DNA from: Nitrospirota bacterium
GTDB taxonomy: Bacteria; Nitrospirota; Leptospirillia; Leptospirillales; Leptospirillaceae
Length of the DNA stretch: 64,000 nucleotides
Direction: 5' to 3'
Assembly: GCA_021828375.1 (NCBI GenBank)
Contig: JAKARS010000002.1
Span: 1 to 64,000 of the forward strand
The position numbers were made by a program, and so were the translations under genes. A model generated the notes under the pieces. It was given only the letters and a program-made list of their open reading frames with translations. It was not told where the DNA came from and did no database searches. Position 1 is the stretch's first letter. Each line of letters opens with the position of its first letter. Below are positions 11,006 through 20,101 of this stretch, piece after piece.

Positions 11006-12781
11006 TTATGGGTGGACGGACTGGTTCGGTCCCGTTCCGTCCGTTCCTGATTTGCGTCGTGTCTTTCTCGACATGCGCCAGGCGGCCTGGCGCATGTCGA
11101 GAAGCCGTTCCTGCCGGGAGGCCGGGTCGGAGGGAAGCTCGTACCAGAGCTTCATGAGCGGCGGATCCCTCCGAAGAAGGTCATGAAAGTGTCCCGAACT
11201 GTCGGATTCGGGGCCCGGGTCCGGCTGCGCCCAGAGATCGTCGAGAATGGCCACCAGGGTTGCGTCCTCGACGAAGGCGTAGTCCTCTCTCTTCAACACC
11301 TCTCTCGGGTGCGGGGACTCTCCGTCCACCCACATCCGGAGAAGCTCCACGAGGTGGTTCCTCACGGCCAGGGCGCGGTTTCCGAGGGCGGGGCCTTCGG
11401 ATTCGGCCGCCTTCTCCTTCCGGGCCTCCCGGGCCGCGTCCGGCCCGGAGAGAAGCGAATGGGCCAGAAGATCCTTCATCGTCCCCAGAAGGACGGCGCC
11501 CTTCTGCAGGAGGCGGTCCTGAACCTCGAGGTCGGGAAAGGCCCGGACCATGGCGAGAAAGTCCGAGGCGAGAGCGGCTTTGGCCCCCGGATCCGGGGCG
11601 GCCCTCGCCACGGAGGATTCGAGCCAGTCCAGGACGAAGTCTCCCATGGGAAGGGCCTCTTCCAGGGCCTTTTCCACGCCGGAGCGTCCCTCCCGCTGGA
11701 CCCAGGTGTCGGGGTCCTCTCCGTCGGGGAGCCAGATCGCCCGGAAGGAGAGGTCGGGATCCCAGAGAAAGCGTCCCACGATGCTCATGGCCGCCTCCCG
11801 CCCGGCGCGATCCCCGTCGAAGAGGAGGATGACCTCTCCGGCGCTCTTCTTGATCGTCGAGATGTGGGCCGGTCCCAGGGCGGTTCCCAACGGGGCCACC
11901 ACATTCTCGATTCCCGCCTGGGAGAGGGCGATGACGTCGAAGTATCCCTCGACGACCAGCACCCGTCCCTCCTTTCGGATGGCCCGGGCGGCCTGATCGA
12001 TTCCGAAGAGGATCTCGCGCTTTTTGAAGGTCGGGGACTCGGCCGAGTTCAGGTATTTGGGAGCCCGCCCCCCCGACTCGAGGCTGCGCCCGCCAAAGCC
12101 AACGGGGGCCCCGCCCTCCCGGTCACGGATGGGAATCATCACCCGGTTCCGGAAGAGGTCCCCTCCCCCGTGGCCTCCCGGCCCCGGGACCGCGGGGCGG
12201 ATCATCCCCGCCTCCACGAGGGCCTTTCCGATCCCTTCGGACTCGGCTCCTCCGCGACCGTTCCCCCGGGAGGAGGAAGGATCGGTCCCGAAGGTCTCGG
12301 TCAGGATCGAGGAGGCCGGGGCCCACCCCAGTCCGAATCGCTCCACCGTCCTGTCCGCGAGCTTCCGGGACTCCCGGAGATAGCGTCGCGCGGGCTCCCC
12401 CAGAGGAGAGGCCAGCGCCTTGCGATAGAGCTCCTGGGCCAGAAGAAGGGCCTTCCTGAGACGCTCCCGCCGCTCCCTCTCCTCTGTCGACCCGCGTTCG
12501 GGGAGAGGGATTCCCGACTCCTGGGCCAGGGAGCGCACCACCTCGCCGAAGGACTTGTGGTCGAGCTTTTCGACGAGTCGAAAGACATCCCCGCCGGCAT
12601 GGCAGCCGAAACAGTAATAGAGCTGTTTGTCGGGATCGATCTGGAACGACGGGGATTTTTCTTCATGAAAGGGGCACAGGCCGACCCATTTCTGGCCGCG
12701 CTTTCTCAGGTTGACGTAGCGAGACGCCACCTCGACCAAGTCCGTGGCACGACGGACCGACTCTACCCATTCATCCGCCAT
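11006..12781 (-). CDS. dnaG: DNA primase
   Basis: DnaG makes RNA primers at the replication fork. The N-terminal zinc domain has Cys36-x2-His39 and Cys57-x2-Cys60. The catalytic core follows, with the Toprim motifs VLVVEGYFDV and LLFDGDRAGREA. The C-terminal third is the less conserved helicase-binding domain, and the length of 591 residues is normal. The last 30 residues are unusual: their coding sequence contains a perfect 18-bp inverted repeat at 11065-11103 and then a basic, low-conservation tail. It lies between yqeY and rpoD. Confidence 0.97.
   Translation of the reverse strand: MADEWVESVRRATDLVEVASRYVNLRKRGQKWVGLCPFHEEKSPSFQIDPDKQLYYCFGCHAGGDVFRLVEKLDHKSFGEVVRSLAQESGIPLPERGSTEERERRERLRKALLLAQELYRKALASPLGEPARRYLRESRKLADRTVERFGLGWAPASSILTETFGTDPSSSRGNGRGGAESEGIGKALVEAGMIRPAVPGPGGHGGGDLFRNRVMIPIRDREGGAPVGFGGRSLESGGRAPKYLNSAESPTFKKREILFGIDQAARAIRKEGRVLVVEGYFDVIALSQAGIENVVAPLGTALGPAHISTIKKSAGEVILLFDGDRAGREAAMSIVGRFLWDPDLSFRAIWLPDGEDPDTWVQREGRSGVEKALEEALPMGDFVLDWLESSVARAAPDPGAKAALASDFLAMVRAFPDLEVQDRLLQKGAVLLGTMKDLLAHSLLSGPDAAREARKEKAAESEGPALGNRALAVRNHLVELLRMWVDGESPHPREVLKREDYAFVEDATLVAILDDLWAQPDPGPESDSSGHFHDLLRRDPPLMKLWYELPSDPASRQERLLDMRQAAWRMSRKTRRKSGTDGTGPNQSVHP
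11065..11103. repeat. Perfect 18-bp inverted repeat inside the dnaG 3' end
   Basis: Bases 11065-11082 are the exact reverse complement of 11086-11103, with only CGG between. The mRNA would form a very stable hairpin about 35 codons... inside the end of dnaG and roughly 100 bases upstream of rpoD. Because the repeat is palindromic, both strands encode nearly the same peptide (LDMRQAAWRMSR). There is no T-run after it, so it is not a standard terminator; an RNA-processing or stability element is more likely. Confidence 0.9.
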
Positions 12782-12829
12782 CTGTCGTCCGTTCGATTGG
12801 GAGGTGTCCTCTCCCCCAGTCCGGTCCGG

Positions 12830-13285
12830 TCAGGATTTTTCCAGCGCCGCCTTGACCTTCTGGCTGACGATCCTGTTGTCGGCCCGTCCCTTGGTCCGGG
12901 GGGAGAGCCATTGCATCAGGGGTCCCATTCCCTTGGGGCCGGAGGCCTTCGTCTCGGCGATCCCTTCGGCGATGAGCCGATCGATGGCCTCTTCCGACAG
13001 GGGCTCGGGAAGATAGGCCCTGAGAATCGCCTGTTCGGCCCGCTCCTTGTCCGCGAGGTCGGCGCGCCCCCCGGCCGTGAAGCTCTCGATGGACTCGTCC
13101 ATCTTCCGGACCATGGAGGAGATCGTCTCGATGATTTCCTCGTCGGTGAGCGTCGATCCCTTGCCCTTCTCGATCTCCCGGTTCTTGACCTGGGAGAGGA
13201 GAAGACGCAGGACGGACAGCCGGACGGAGTCCTTGGCCTTCAGGCTCTCTTTCTGGTGATCCAGAAGCGTTTCCCGAAGTCCCAC
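12830..13285 (-). CDS. yqeY: YqeY-family (GatB/Yqey domain) protein
   Basis: The 151-residue helical protein matches the YqeY family, related to the tail domain of the GatB amidotransferase subunit, which contacts tRNA. The typical core is KDSVRLSVLRLLLSQVKN at residues 18-35, and the C-terminal part AGPMGPLMQWL-like has the family's Gly-Lys-Met pattern. Its exact role is unproven. The start is GTG, with AAGGGGG five to six bases upstream. It is commonly found between rpsU and dnaG, as here. Confidence 0.9.
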   Translation of the reverse strand: MGLRETLLDHQKESLKAKDSVRLSVLRLLLSQVKNREIEKGKGSTLTDEEIIETISSMVRKMDESIESFTAGGRADLADKERAEQAILRAYLPEPLSEEAIDRLIAEGIAETKASGPKGMGPLMQWLSPRTKGRADNRIVSQKVKAALEKS

Positions 13286-13592
13286 TCGTCCCCCTTGTGT
13301 ACAGTTTTAACGGCGATGTGTCGAGACCCCGTGTCGGGCCCCGCGGGTCCCGCACGGGCGTTCGATTCGGGCCCGCATCAGGCGCAACTATGCGTGGAAT
13401 CCTGACCTTGCGGGCATGACAGGAGCGTAGCCTTTTGCATCCCGAGACTCTTGGCCCTGGGGGCGGAGCCAGTCCAGATCGGCTCTGCACGGGTCCCCCC
13501 GACGGTTAAGAGGTCTCCGGGTGTCGACGCGTTCCGGAGCGCCACAGGAATCCCTGTCGCGTCCGGCGGCGGTCTTCAGCGTGGAAAGAGAG
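13286..13592 (-). other. GC-rich structured spacer between rpsU and yqeY
   Basis: No protein gene is evident. A strong hairpin lies at 13328-13358 (CCCGTG/CACGGG outside, CGGG/CCCG inside), just ahead of yqeY on the minus strand. No T-run follows it, so it may separate rpsU expression from yqeY-dnaG-rpoD by processing or attenuation, as the rpsU-dnaG spacer does in E. coli. A promoter for yqeY is possible near 13290-13320 but no clean -35/-10 pair was found. Confidence 0.4.
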
Positions 13593-13790
13593 CTAGCGGA
13601 CCGCCATGCGGGCGCGCTTCAACGCCTTCTTTCGGGCAGCGAGGGCTTTCTTCTTGCGGCGGACGGAGGGCTTTTCGTAATGTTCGCGCTTCTTGACGTC
13701 GGAGAGGATCCCCGCTTTTTCGCACTGTTTTTTGAAGCGCTTGAGGGCGCTTTCGAACGATTCGTTTTCCTTGACGCGAACTCCAGTCAT
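13593..13790 (-). CDS. rpsU: 30S ribosomal protein S21
   Basis: The 65-residue basic protein has the S21 pattern: a [18 protein letters not shown] start, then [14 protein letters not shown] and a Lys/Arg-rich tail. S21 helps mRNA base-pair with the 3' end of 16S rRNA during initiation. AAGGGAGG lies seven bases before the ATG. It is the first gene of the macromolecular-synthesis series and has its own strong promoter (13832-13860). Confidence 0.97.
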   Translation of the reverse strand: MTGVRVKENESFESALKRFKKQCEKAGILSDVKKREHYEKPSVRRKKKALAARKKALKRARMAVR

Positions 13791-13831
13791 TCAAAACCTC
13801 CCTTAATGGATAGGACTGACGCAGACTGTTT

Positions 13832-13860
13832 ATTCTATACCCGGGGGGGAATATTGTCAA
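13832..13860 (-). promoter_or_regulatory. Sigma-70 promoter of rpsU
   Basis: On the minus strand a perfect TTGACA (13860-13855) is followed by 17 bases and TAGAAT (13837-13832). Transcription would start near 13825, giving a leader of about 35 bases to the rpsU ATG. This is the best promoter match seen in the window. Confidence 0.8.
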
Positions 13861-13900
13861 AGAAATCTCAGGAGGCCGCGCAGGACAAGGATTTCTCCGG

Positions 13901-14266
13901 TCACCCGGGGGGCCAGCCCATCTCCCGCCCCGCCAAGAGGTGGATGTGAAGGTGGGGGACGGTTTGCCCCCCCTCCCGTCCGGTGTTGACCACGAGGCGG
14001 TATCCCCGTTCCGAGAGACCTTTCTCCGCCACAAGTCCCATCCCCACCGCCAGAAGGTCCGCCATCTCTTCGGCGGCCCGGGGCCCTTTCATGAATTCTC
14101 CGATGTCGGCGGCATGGCGCTTGGGGATCAGGAGACAGTGGTGGGGAGCCTGGGGCGAGATGTCGGCGATCGCCAGGGAGTCGGGAGATTCCCGGAGGCG
14201 TCCCGCGGGGATTTCCCCCCGGACGATCCGGCAGAAAAGGCAATTCTCGGTCGATGACGCGGTCAT
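13901..14266 (-). CDS. HIT-family (histidine triad) nucleotide-binding protein
   Basis: The 121-residue protein has the catalytic triad His105-x-His107-x-His109 in PHLHIHLL and an N-terminal Cys9-x2-Cys12 that may bind zinc. This fits the HinT branch of purine-nucleoside phosphoramidases. The ATG overlaps the hisIE stop by four bases, so it is the last gene of the long rho-his series. HinT genes often follow hisIE, but a direct role in histidine synthesis is not shown. Confidence 0.9.
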   Translation of the reverse strand: MTASSTENCLFCRIVRGEIPAGRLRESPDSLAIADISPQAPHHCLLIPKRHAADIGEFMKGPRAAEEMADLLAVGMGLVAEKGLSERGYRLVVNTGREGGQTVPHLHIHLLAGREMGWPPG

Positions 14267-14961
14267 GGGGCCTCTCCTTTTTTGGGGGTGGGCCGGGATC
14301 GTTCCTTCTTTTCCTCGAGCCCCCCCTTTCCTGTGCGTTTTTCCAGGACTCCGAGAACCTCTTCCCAGGGGGTCCGGGTCCGTTCCATGGCCACGAGAAG
14401 GTGGAAGAGGAGGTCGGCCATCTCGGAGCGGGTCCCGGAGGCATCCTCCTCGTAGATGGCGGCCATGGTCTCCCCCGCCTCCTCCACAAGTTTTTTCAGG
14501 AGGGCCGAACGGGGTCCGGAGAGAAGGCGCGCCACATAGGAGGTCTCGGGGTCTTGGTCCTTTCGGAGGGCGATGGTTCCGGCGAGATCCCCCAGGGTCT
14601 CGAAGGCGGGTCTCCCCTCTTCTCCGGGAACGAGGAGACGGCCGTCAAAGCAGCTCTCCGTTCCGGTATGGCAGGTGGGACCCTCCGGCCGGACCAGGGC
14701 CAGGAGCGTGTCCCCGTCGCAGTCGTAGCGGAGCGAGACGAGACGGAGGAAGTGTCCCGAGCTTTCGCCCTTGGTCCACAGGCGCTTCCGGGAGCGGCTG
14801 AAAAAGGTGACCTTCCCGCTGTCGACCGTCCTGTGAAAGGCCTCCCGGTTCATGTATCCCACCATGAGGACCTTGCCGAAGCGGACCTCCTGGGCGACGA
14901 CGGGGCGGAGGGTCTCCCCGTCCGGAAAGAGGGTGCGGAGGATGGCGTCATCCACGGGCAT
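14263..14961 (-). CDS. hisIE: Bifunctional phosphoribosyl-AMP cyclohydrolase / phosphoribosyl-ATP pyrophosphatase
   Basis: This protein carries out steps 2 and 3 of histidine synthesis. The HisI domain (about 1-115) has [13 protein letters not shown] and the metal-binding D-C-D-x-D region YDCDGDTLL, with a later Cys in CHTGTESCF. The HisE domain (about 135-215) has [13 protein letters not shown] and a second metal-binding helix [12 protein letters not shown]. The tail is a charged, unconserved Lys/Pro stretch. The start lies inside the end of hisF (14-base overlap). Confidence 0.96.
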   Translation of the reverse strand: MPVDDAILRTLFPDGETLRPVVAQEVRFGKVLMVGYMNREAFHRTVDSGKVTFFSRSRKRLWTKGESSGHFLRLVSLRYDCDGDTLLALVRPEGPTCHTGTESCFDGRLLVPGEEGRPAFETLGDLAGTIALRKDQDPETSYVARLLSGPRSALLKKLVEEAGETMAAIYEEDASGTRSEMADLLFHLLVAMERTRTPWEEVLGVLEKRTGKGGLEEKKERSRPTPKKGEAP

Positions 14962-15736
14962 CTCCCGGGCAAAAGGGGTCCATGGGGGGCCTGACCGCCA
15001 CGCCGTGGCCGGCCAGATAGCGCCTCAGGTCGCGGAGATCGACCGTCCCGAAGTGGAAGAGGCTGGCGGCCAGGGCGGCATCGGCACCGGCCTCGAAGGC
15101 CCGTCGGAAGTCCTCGAGGCTCCCGGCGCCGCCCGAGGCGATGAGGGGAACGTCCACCGCCCGGCTGACCGCCCGGAGAAGATCGGTGTCGTAGCCCGTT
15201 TTCGTTCCGTCCCGGTCCATGGAGGTCAGGAGGATCTCCCCGGCGCCCCGGCGCACCCCTTCGACGATCCAGTCCAGGGCGTCGCGGTCGGTGGGGCGGG
15301 TTCCTCCGTGGGAGTGGACCCGCCAGGAATCTCCCTCCCTCCTGACGTCCACCGCCAGGACGATGCACTGGGAGCCGAAGCGGAGGGCCCCCTCGGTGAG
15401 GAGCTCGGGGCGGGCCAGGGCGGCGGAGTTGAGGGAGACCTTGTCGGCTCCCGCGTTGAGGGCCTTCCGGATCTCCTCGGTCGAGCGGATCCCTCCTCCC
15501 ACGGTCAGGGGAAGAAAGACGCGGCTGGCCGTCCTCTCGACGATCTCGAAGAGGGTCCCGCGGTTTTCCACGGAGGCGCCGATATCGAGAAAGCAGAGCT
15601 CGTCCGCCCCCATCCGGTCGTAGAGGGCGGCGGTTTCCACGGGGTCTCCGGCGTCGGTGAGGGATTCGAAGCAGACCCCCTTCACCACGCGGCCCCCCTT
15701 CATGTCGAGGCAGGGGATGATCCGTTTCTTCAGCAT
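14948..15736 (-). CDS. hisF: Imidazole glycerol phosphate synthase cyclase subunit
   Basis: HisF uses ammonia from HisH to close the imidazole ring. It is a 262-residue TIM barrel with catalytic Asp11 in [15 protein letters not shown] and the second catalytic Asp in [10 protein letters not shown]. Phosphate-binding Gly-rich loops ([16 protein letters not shown]) are present. It overlaps hisA by seven bases upstream and hisIE by 14 bases downstream. Confidence 0.97.
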   Translation of the reverse strand: MLKKRIIPCLDMKGGRVVKGVCFESLTDAGDPVETAALYDRMGADELCFLDIGASVENRGTLFEIVERTASRVFLPLTVGGGIRSTEEIRKALNAGADKVSLNSAALARPELLTEGALRFGSQCIVLAVDVRREGDSWRVHSHGGTRPTDRDALDWIVEGVRRGAGEILLTSMDRDGTKTGYDTDLLRAVSRAVDVPLIASGGAGSLEDFRRAFEAGADAALAASLFHFGTVDLRDLRRYLAGHGVAVRPPMDPFCPGDARG

Positions 15737-16461
15737 GGGGCGGGGTCCGGTCGGCAGAGGGCCAGGGCCTGGGAGAGGTCCACGGCCCCCGTATAGAGGG
15801 CCCGGCCCACGATGGCCCCGGAGACCTTCGCCTCCCGGAGCCGGAGGATGTCGTCGAGGGAGCCGATGCCGCCGCTGGCGATGACCGGCACCGAAAGGGT
15901 CTCCGCGAGCTCCCGGTAGACCGGAAGGTTCGGCCCTTCGAGCATCCCGTCCCGGGCGATGTCGGTGTAGACGAATCCCGCCACGCCGTCGGAGGCCAGG
16001 CGCTTCATCGTCTCCCCGGGCGCGCCCCCGGTGGTCTCAAGCCACCCGGAAATGGCCATCTTCCCCTCCCGGACATCGACGCCCACAAAGAAGCGCCCGG
16101 GGCACTCCCGGAGCATGGCCGCCAGAAAGTCGGGGTTGGTGAGGGCCCCCGTGCCCAGAACGAGCCGTTCCACCCCCAGGTCGAGGATGCGGCGGGCCGT
16201 GTCGAGGGTGCGGATGCCTCCTCCCACCTGGATCTTCCCCCGGAAGGCGCCGATGATGGCCTCGAGGGCGCGAAGATTCCCCGGCTGTCCCGTCTTGGCC
16301 CCGTCGAGGTCGACCACATGGAGCCATGTCGCCCCCTTGTCGAAGAAGCTTCGGGCCGCCCGGGCCGGATCCTCCTCGTAGACGGTGGCCCGGGCAAAGT
16401 CCCCCTGGGTGAGTCGGACGACCCGTCCGCCGGAGAGGTCGATCGCCGGATAGAGCTGCAT
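15730..16461 (-). CDS. hisA: ProFAR isomerase
   Basis: HisA performs the Amadori isomerisation of ProFAR to PRFAR. The 243-residue TIM barrel starts at ATG 16461, giving [17 protein letters not shown] with catalytic Asp8. A second Asp lies in [10 protein letters not shown], and the half-barrel repeats VGGGIRT and IASGGIGS bind the two phosphates. The upstream open frame beyond this ATG is not conserved and runs through hisH. HisA and HisF are paralogous neighbours here. Confidence 0.97.
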   Translation of the reverse strand: MQLYPAIDLSGGRVVRLTQGDFARATVYEEDPARAARSFFDKGATWLHVVDLDGAKTGQPGNLRALEAIIGAFRGKIQVGGGIRTLDTARRILDLGVERLVLGTGALTNPDFLAAMLRECPGRFFVGVDVREGKMAISGWLETTGGAPGETMKRLASDGVAGFVYTDIARDGMLEGPNLPVYRELAETLSVPVIASGGIGSLDDILRLREAKVSGAIVGRALYTGAVDLSQALALCRPDPAPC

Positions 16462-16462
16462 G

Positions 16463-17086
16463 CTAGAGTCCTCCAAAATTTTCAAGAAGCGTGAGTCCGG
16501 CCGCCTGGCTCTTTTCGGGATGGAACTGGACCGCCGCGATCCGTCCGCGCCCCACCATGGAGGGATACGGCCCCTGGTAGTCGGTCTCTCCCAGGACCAG
16601 ATCCCGGTCGGAGGTGCGGACCCGGTAGGAATGGACAAAGTAAAAGTCGGGTCTTGCGGGAAGCCGGCTCCAGAGGGGATGGGGAGAGGTGCGGACCACG
16701 TCGTTCCATCCGATCTGGGGGACCTTGCCCCGGGCGGGGTCGAAGGGCACGATCTCTCCGGAGAAGAACCCGAGTCCCCGGTGGGTCCCGAACTCCTGGC
16801 TCGTGTCGAAGAGAAGCTGCATCCCCAGGCAGATGCCGAGAAAGGGGCGATCCTCCCGCAGCCATCGCTCGATGACGGGGATCCACCCCTTGTGTTCGAG
16901 CCGGGCCCGTCCCTCGCCGAAGGCCCCGACGCCGGGAAGGACCAGGTGGGTCGGGGCGAAGGCCGCCATCTCCTCCGGAGAGGCGAGGATGCCCACCCGG
17001 TGGCCGCTGGCCTCCAGGGCCTTGGCCACAGAGTGGATGTTCCCCATGTCGTAGTCGATCACGCCTGTCCGGGGAGGGGCTCCCAT
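16463..17086 (-). CDS. hisH: Imidazole glycerol phosphate synthase glutaminase subunit
   Basis: HisH hydrolyses glutamine and passes ammonia to HisF. The class I amidotransferase nucleophile is Cys86 in LGICLGMQL, and the His/Glu pair is in AVQFHPEKS near the C-terminus. The 207-residue length is normal. The start overlaps the hisB stop by one base and the stop is one base before the hisA ATG, so coupling is tight. Confidence 0.97.
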   Translation of the reverse strand: MGAPPRTGVIDYDMGNIHSVAKALEASGHRVGILASPEEMAAFAPTHLVLPGVGAFGEGRARLEHKGWIPVIERWLREDRPFLGICLGMQLLFDTSQEFGTHRGLGFFSGEIVPFDPARGKVPQIGWNDVVRTSPHPLWSRLPARPDFYFVHSYRVRTSDRDLVLGETDYQGPYPSMVGRGRIAAVQFHPEKSQAAGLTLLENFGGL

Positions 17087-17697
17087 CAGAGGGTCCCCTT
17101 GGTGGAGGGGACGCCCGTCTGCCGGGGATCGGGGGCCACGGCCATCCTGAGCGCCCGGGCGAAGGACTTGAAGAGGGCCTCCGCCTTGTGGTGGCTGTTT
17201 CGTCCCGAGAGCAGGTGGAGGTGGAGGGTGAGCCGGGCCTTCTGGCTGAAGGCCTGGAAAAAGTCCTCCAGAAGATCGAGGTCAAAGTCCCGGACCCGCT
17301 CCCCCCGGTCCAGGGGGCAGTCGTAGACGAGGAAGGGGCGCCCCGAGAGATCCACCACCGTCCGGGCCAGGGACTCGTCGAGGGGGGCATAGAAAAATCC
17401 GTAGCGGCTGATGGCGGTCCGCTCTCCCAGGGCCTGGTCGAAAAGGCTTCCCAGGAGGAGTCCGGTGTCCTCCACCGTGTGGTGCCAGTCGACGTGGAGA
17501 TCCCCCGTGGCGGCGAGGGAGAGGTCGAAGAGACCGTGGCGCCCCACCTGGTCGAGAAGGTGGTCGAAGAAGGGCATGCCGGTGGAGATGTTGGTCTTTC
17601 CGGTGCCATCGAGGGCGAGCGTTCCCTCGATGCGGGTCTCCCGGGTCTCCCGAAGCAGGGTGGCCGTCCGGGGGGATGGAAGGGGGGAAGGGGTCAT
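17086..17697 (-). CDS. hisB: Imidazoleglycerol-phosphate dehydratase
   Basis: This is the monofunctional HisB; no phosphatase domain is fused. The two metal-binding repeats show as GMPFFDHLLDQVGRHG and DWHHTVEDTG, then LHLHLLSGRNSHHKAEALFKS with the His-His-x-x-Glu motif. The start is ATG 17697, which overlaps the hisC stop by four bases; the longer open frame upstream is a shadow of hisC. Length is 203 residues. The histidinol-phosphate phosphatase needed next is not in this window. Confidence 0.96.
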   Translation of the reverse strand: MTPSPLPSPRTATLLRETRETRIEGTLALDGTGKTNISTGMPFFDHLLDQVGRHGLFDLSLAATGDLHVDWHHTVEDTGLLLGSLFDQALGERTAISRYGFFYAPLDESLARTVVDLSGRPFLVYDCPLDRGERVRDFDLDLLEDFFQAFSQKARLTLHLHLLSGRNSHHKAEALFKSFARALRMAVAPDPRQTGVPSTKGTL

Positions 17698-18776
17698 GCC
17701 GGTCCTTTCATGAGGGAGGAGAGGGCCTCGAGAAATCGCCGGAGTTCGTCTTTCTCTCCGACTGTCACCCGAAGGCAGTTCTCGAGGAGCGGGTGGTCCG
17801 GGGACATGTCGCGGACGGCAATCCCGAAGGATCGGAGTCCGGCGTCGAGCTCCCCCGAGGATCTGGATTCGGTGCGGAAGAGGATGAAGTTGGCCTGGGA
17901 GGGAAAGGGGCGGATCCCGGGGATGCGGCCCAGGGCCGCGAGCAGGCTCTCCCGTCGCGCCGCGGTCCGTCGGGCCCGCGCCTCCAGGGCCGGGAGGGCC
18001 TCCCGGCAAAGAAGGGTCCCGGCCGACTGGAGAAGGGCGTCGACGTTGAAGGGGAGACGGGCCTTGTCCAGCCGGGAGAGAATCTCCGGAGAGGCGGCAA
18101 GCCACCCCAGCCGGATCGCCGCCAGCCCCAGCTTCGAGAGGGAGCGGAGGACCATCAGGTTGGGGAATCGTCCCAAGAGGGAGAGGTGGCTTCTTTGGGC
18201 AAAGGGAGCATAGGCCTCATCGATCAGCACCCCGCCCGGGGCGATCTCCGCAATCCGTTCAATGTCCTCGGGGGCCAGCGCCTCTCCCGTCGGATTGTTG
18301 GGATGGGAGAGCACCACCAGGGCGGGGGCCTCGTGCCGGATCGTCCCAAGGAGCCGGTCGAGGGAGAGGGTGAGGTCCGTCTCCAGGGGAACCGTCACCA
18401 CCGGTCGCCCGGTGAGCTGGGCCAGGTTCCGGTACATGGGGAAGGAGGGTTCCACAAGGAGAAGCGGGCCGGAGACGGCCAGGAAGAGGATCTCCAGCAG
18501 TTCGTCCGATCCTTTTCCCAGTAAAATATGATCCGGATCGACCCGGAAGTGTTTTCCGAGGCTCTTCCTGAGATCCCGGGAGTCACTGTCGGGATAGCGG
18601 CTGAGGGTGAGCGAGGCAAAGGTTCGCCCCATCCGTCTCAGGAATCGCGGAGAGAGGGGCGCCCAAGGCTCCAGGCGGTCAAGACGAAGAAGGGGGGGGG
18701 AGCTTTCCGTCAGAGTTCGGGGCCGTCCCGCCTCGGTGAGGTCCTCCCGAAGCCATTCGAGGGTCGCCGGGCTCAT
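17694..18776 (-). CDS. hisC: Histidinol-phosphate aminotransferase
   Basis: A fold-type I PLP enzyme of 360 residues. Lys215 in LRSLSKLGLAAIR is the Schiff-base lysine. HPNNPTG (158-164) and LIDEAYAPF (184-192) are the usual cofactor-binding segments, and the C-terminal Arg that binds the substrate phosphate lies in NCLRVTVG. It overlaps hisD and hisB by four bases each. Confidence 0.95.
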   Translation of the reverse strand: MSPATLEWLREDLTEAGRPRTLTESSPPLLRLDRLEPWAPLSPRFLRRMGRTFASLTLSRYPDSDSRDLRKSLGKHFRVDPDHILLGKGSDELLEILFLAVSGPLLLVEPSFPMYRNLAQLTGRPVVTVPLETDLTLSLDRLLGTIRHEAPALVVLSHPNNPTGEALAPEDIERIAEIAPGGVLIDEAYAPFAQRSHLSLLGRFPNLMVLRSLSKLGLAAIRLGWLAASPEILSRLDKARLPFNVDALLQSAGTLLCREALPALEARARRTAARRESLLAALGRIPGIRPFPSQANFILFRTESRSSGELDAGLRSFGIAVRDMSPDHPLLENCLRVTVGEKDELRRFLEALSSLMKGPA

Positions 18777-20089
18777 GGGGCGGGCCTTCGCCGCAGCGCT
18801 GCCGACCGGGCGTGGCCTTCGAGCCCTTCGGCGCGGGCCAGGATCTCGGAGACCTCCAGGATCCGGTCAAGCTCCGGGATCGCCTCCCCTCCCCGGGGAT
18901 CCCCCACGAGGCTTGTGCGCTTCATGAAGGTTTCGACGCCCACCGGGGAGGCGAAGCGGGCGGTCCCGTTGGTGGGAAGGACATGGCTGGGACCGAAGCA
19001 GTAATCCCCGGCCGCCTCGGGAACCCCGGAGCCCAGGAAGATGGCGCCGGCATTCCTGACCCGGGCGGCGAGGTCTCCGGGGTTTTCCACGCAGAGCTCG
19101 AGGTGTTCGGGGGCCAGAAGGTCCGAGACCTCGAGGGCGAGATCGAGGGTGTCGAGCACGAGAATCGCGCCAAAACGCTCGAGGGAGGCGCGGGCGATCC
19201 CTTCCCGGGGAAGGGACGCCAGCTGTCTGTCGAGCTCCTCCGCGACGGCGGCGGCGAGCGCCTCGGAGTCGGTGAGAAGGACGGCCGAGGCCTGCGTGTC
19301 GTGTTCGGCCTGGGCCAGGAGGTCGGCCGCCACCCAGGGGGCCTTGGCCCCCCTGTCGGCCACGATGACGACCTCGGTGGGTCCGGCGATCATGTCGATG
19401 GCGATGGTTCCGTAGAGCTGGCGTTTGGCCTCGGCCACATAGCGGTTTCCCGGTCCCACGATGGCATCGACGGCCGGAAGGGTCTCGGTCCCGAAGGCCA
19501 GGGCCGCGACGCCGTGGACGCCCCCCACCGGAAAGATCCGGTCCACCGTGGCCGCATGGCAGGCGGCGAGAACGACCGGGGCGATGCCCTCCGGTCCCGC
19601 CGGGGTCAGGACCGAGATCTCCCGGACTCCGGCCACCCGGGCCACCGTGGCGGTCATGAGGACCGTCGACGGATAGAGGGCGGTGCCTCCCGGGACATAG
19701 ACGGCCACCCGGTCCAGCGGGGTCCAGCGCATTCCCCCCCGGGGACCGGCCGGGAGATCGACCATGGCCTGGCGGGACCTCTCATGGGTGGCCCGGATGC
19801 GCTCTGCGGCATAGGCCAGGGCCTCGCGCAGGGGAGGGGCGAGATCCTTCCAGGCGGCCTCGGCCCGGTCCCGGGAGAGTTCGAGGTCCTTTTCCCCGCC
19901 GGAAAACCCGTCCAGCCGGCGGGCCCAGTCGAGGAGGGCCGCGTTCTTTCCGCTACGGACGGAGGCGATGATGTCCGAGACCCGCTCTCTCACGGATCGG
20001 GCCTCTTCATCCTTTCCCCGGGCCAGGACGGGGGCAAGGATCTCCCGGGCCTGGTCCAGATCCTTGACGCGGTTTACCTTCATGGTCAT
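18773..20089 (-). CDS. hisD: Histidinol dehydrogenase
   Basis: HisD performs the last two NAD-dependent oxidations to histidine. The 438 residues contain the zinc-ligand segment AQAEHDTQASAVLLT, the NAD-binding region VPGGTALYPSTVLM and the HVLPTNGTARF block. The length and motif order are standard. It starts 12 bases after hisG and overlaps hisC by four bases. Confidence 0.97.
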   Translation of the reverse strand: MTMKVNRVKDLDQAREILAPVLARGKDEEARSVRERVSDIIASVRSGKNAALLDWARRLDGFSGGEKDLELSRDRAEAAWKDLAPPLREALAYAAERIRATHERSRQAMVDLPAGPRGGMRWTPLDRVAVYVPGGTALYPSTVLMTATVARVAGVREISVLTPAGPEGIAPVVLAACHAATVDRIFPVGGVHGVAALAFGTETLPAVDAIVGPGNRYVAEAKRQLYGTIAIDMIAGPTEVVIVADRGAKAPWVAADLLAQAEHDTQASAVLLTDSEALAAAVAEELDRQLASLPREGIARASLERFGAILVLDTLDLALEVSDLLAPEHLELCVENPGDLAARVRNAGAIFLGSGVPEAAGDYCFGPSHVLPTNGTARFASPVGVETFMKRTSLVGDPRGGEAIPELDRILEVSEILARAEGLEGHARSAALRRRPAP

Positions 20090-20101
20090 CAGCCCTCCGG
20101 T

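Noticed and set aside
13352-13375. A GTTCGATTC segment that looks like a tRNA or tmRNA T-loop
   Set aside because: The flanking bases do not form the T-stem, and no acceptor stem was found.
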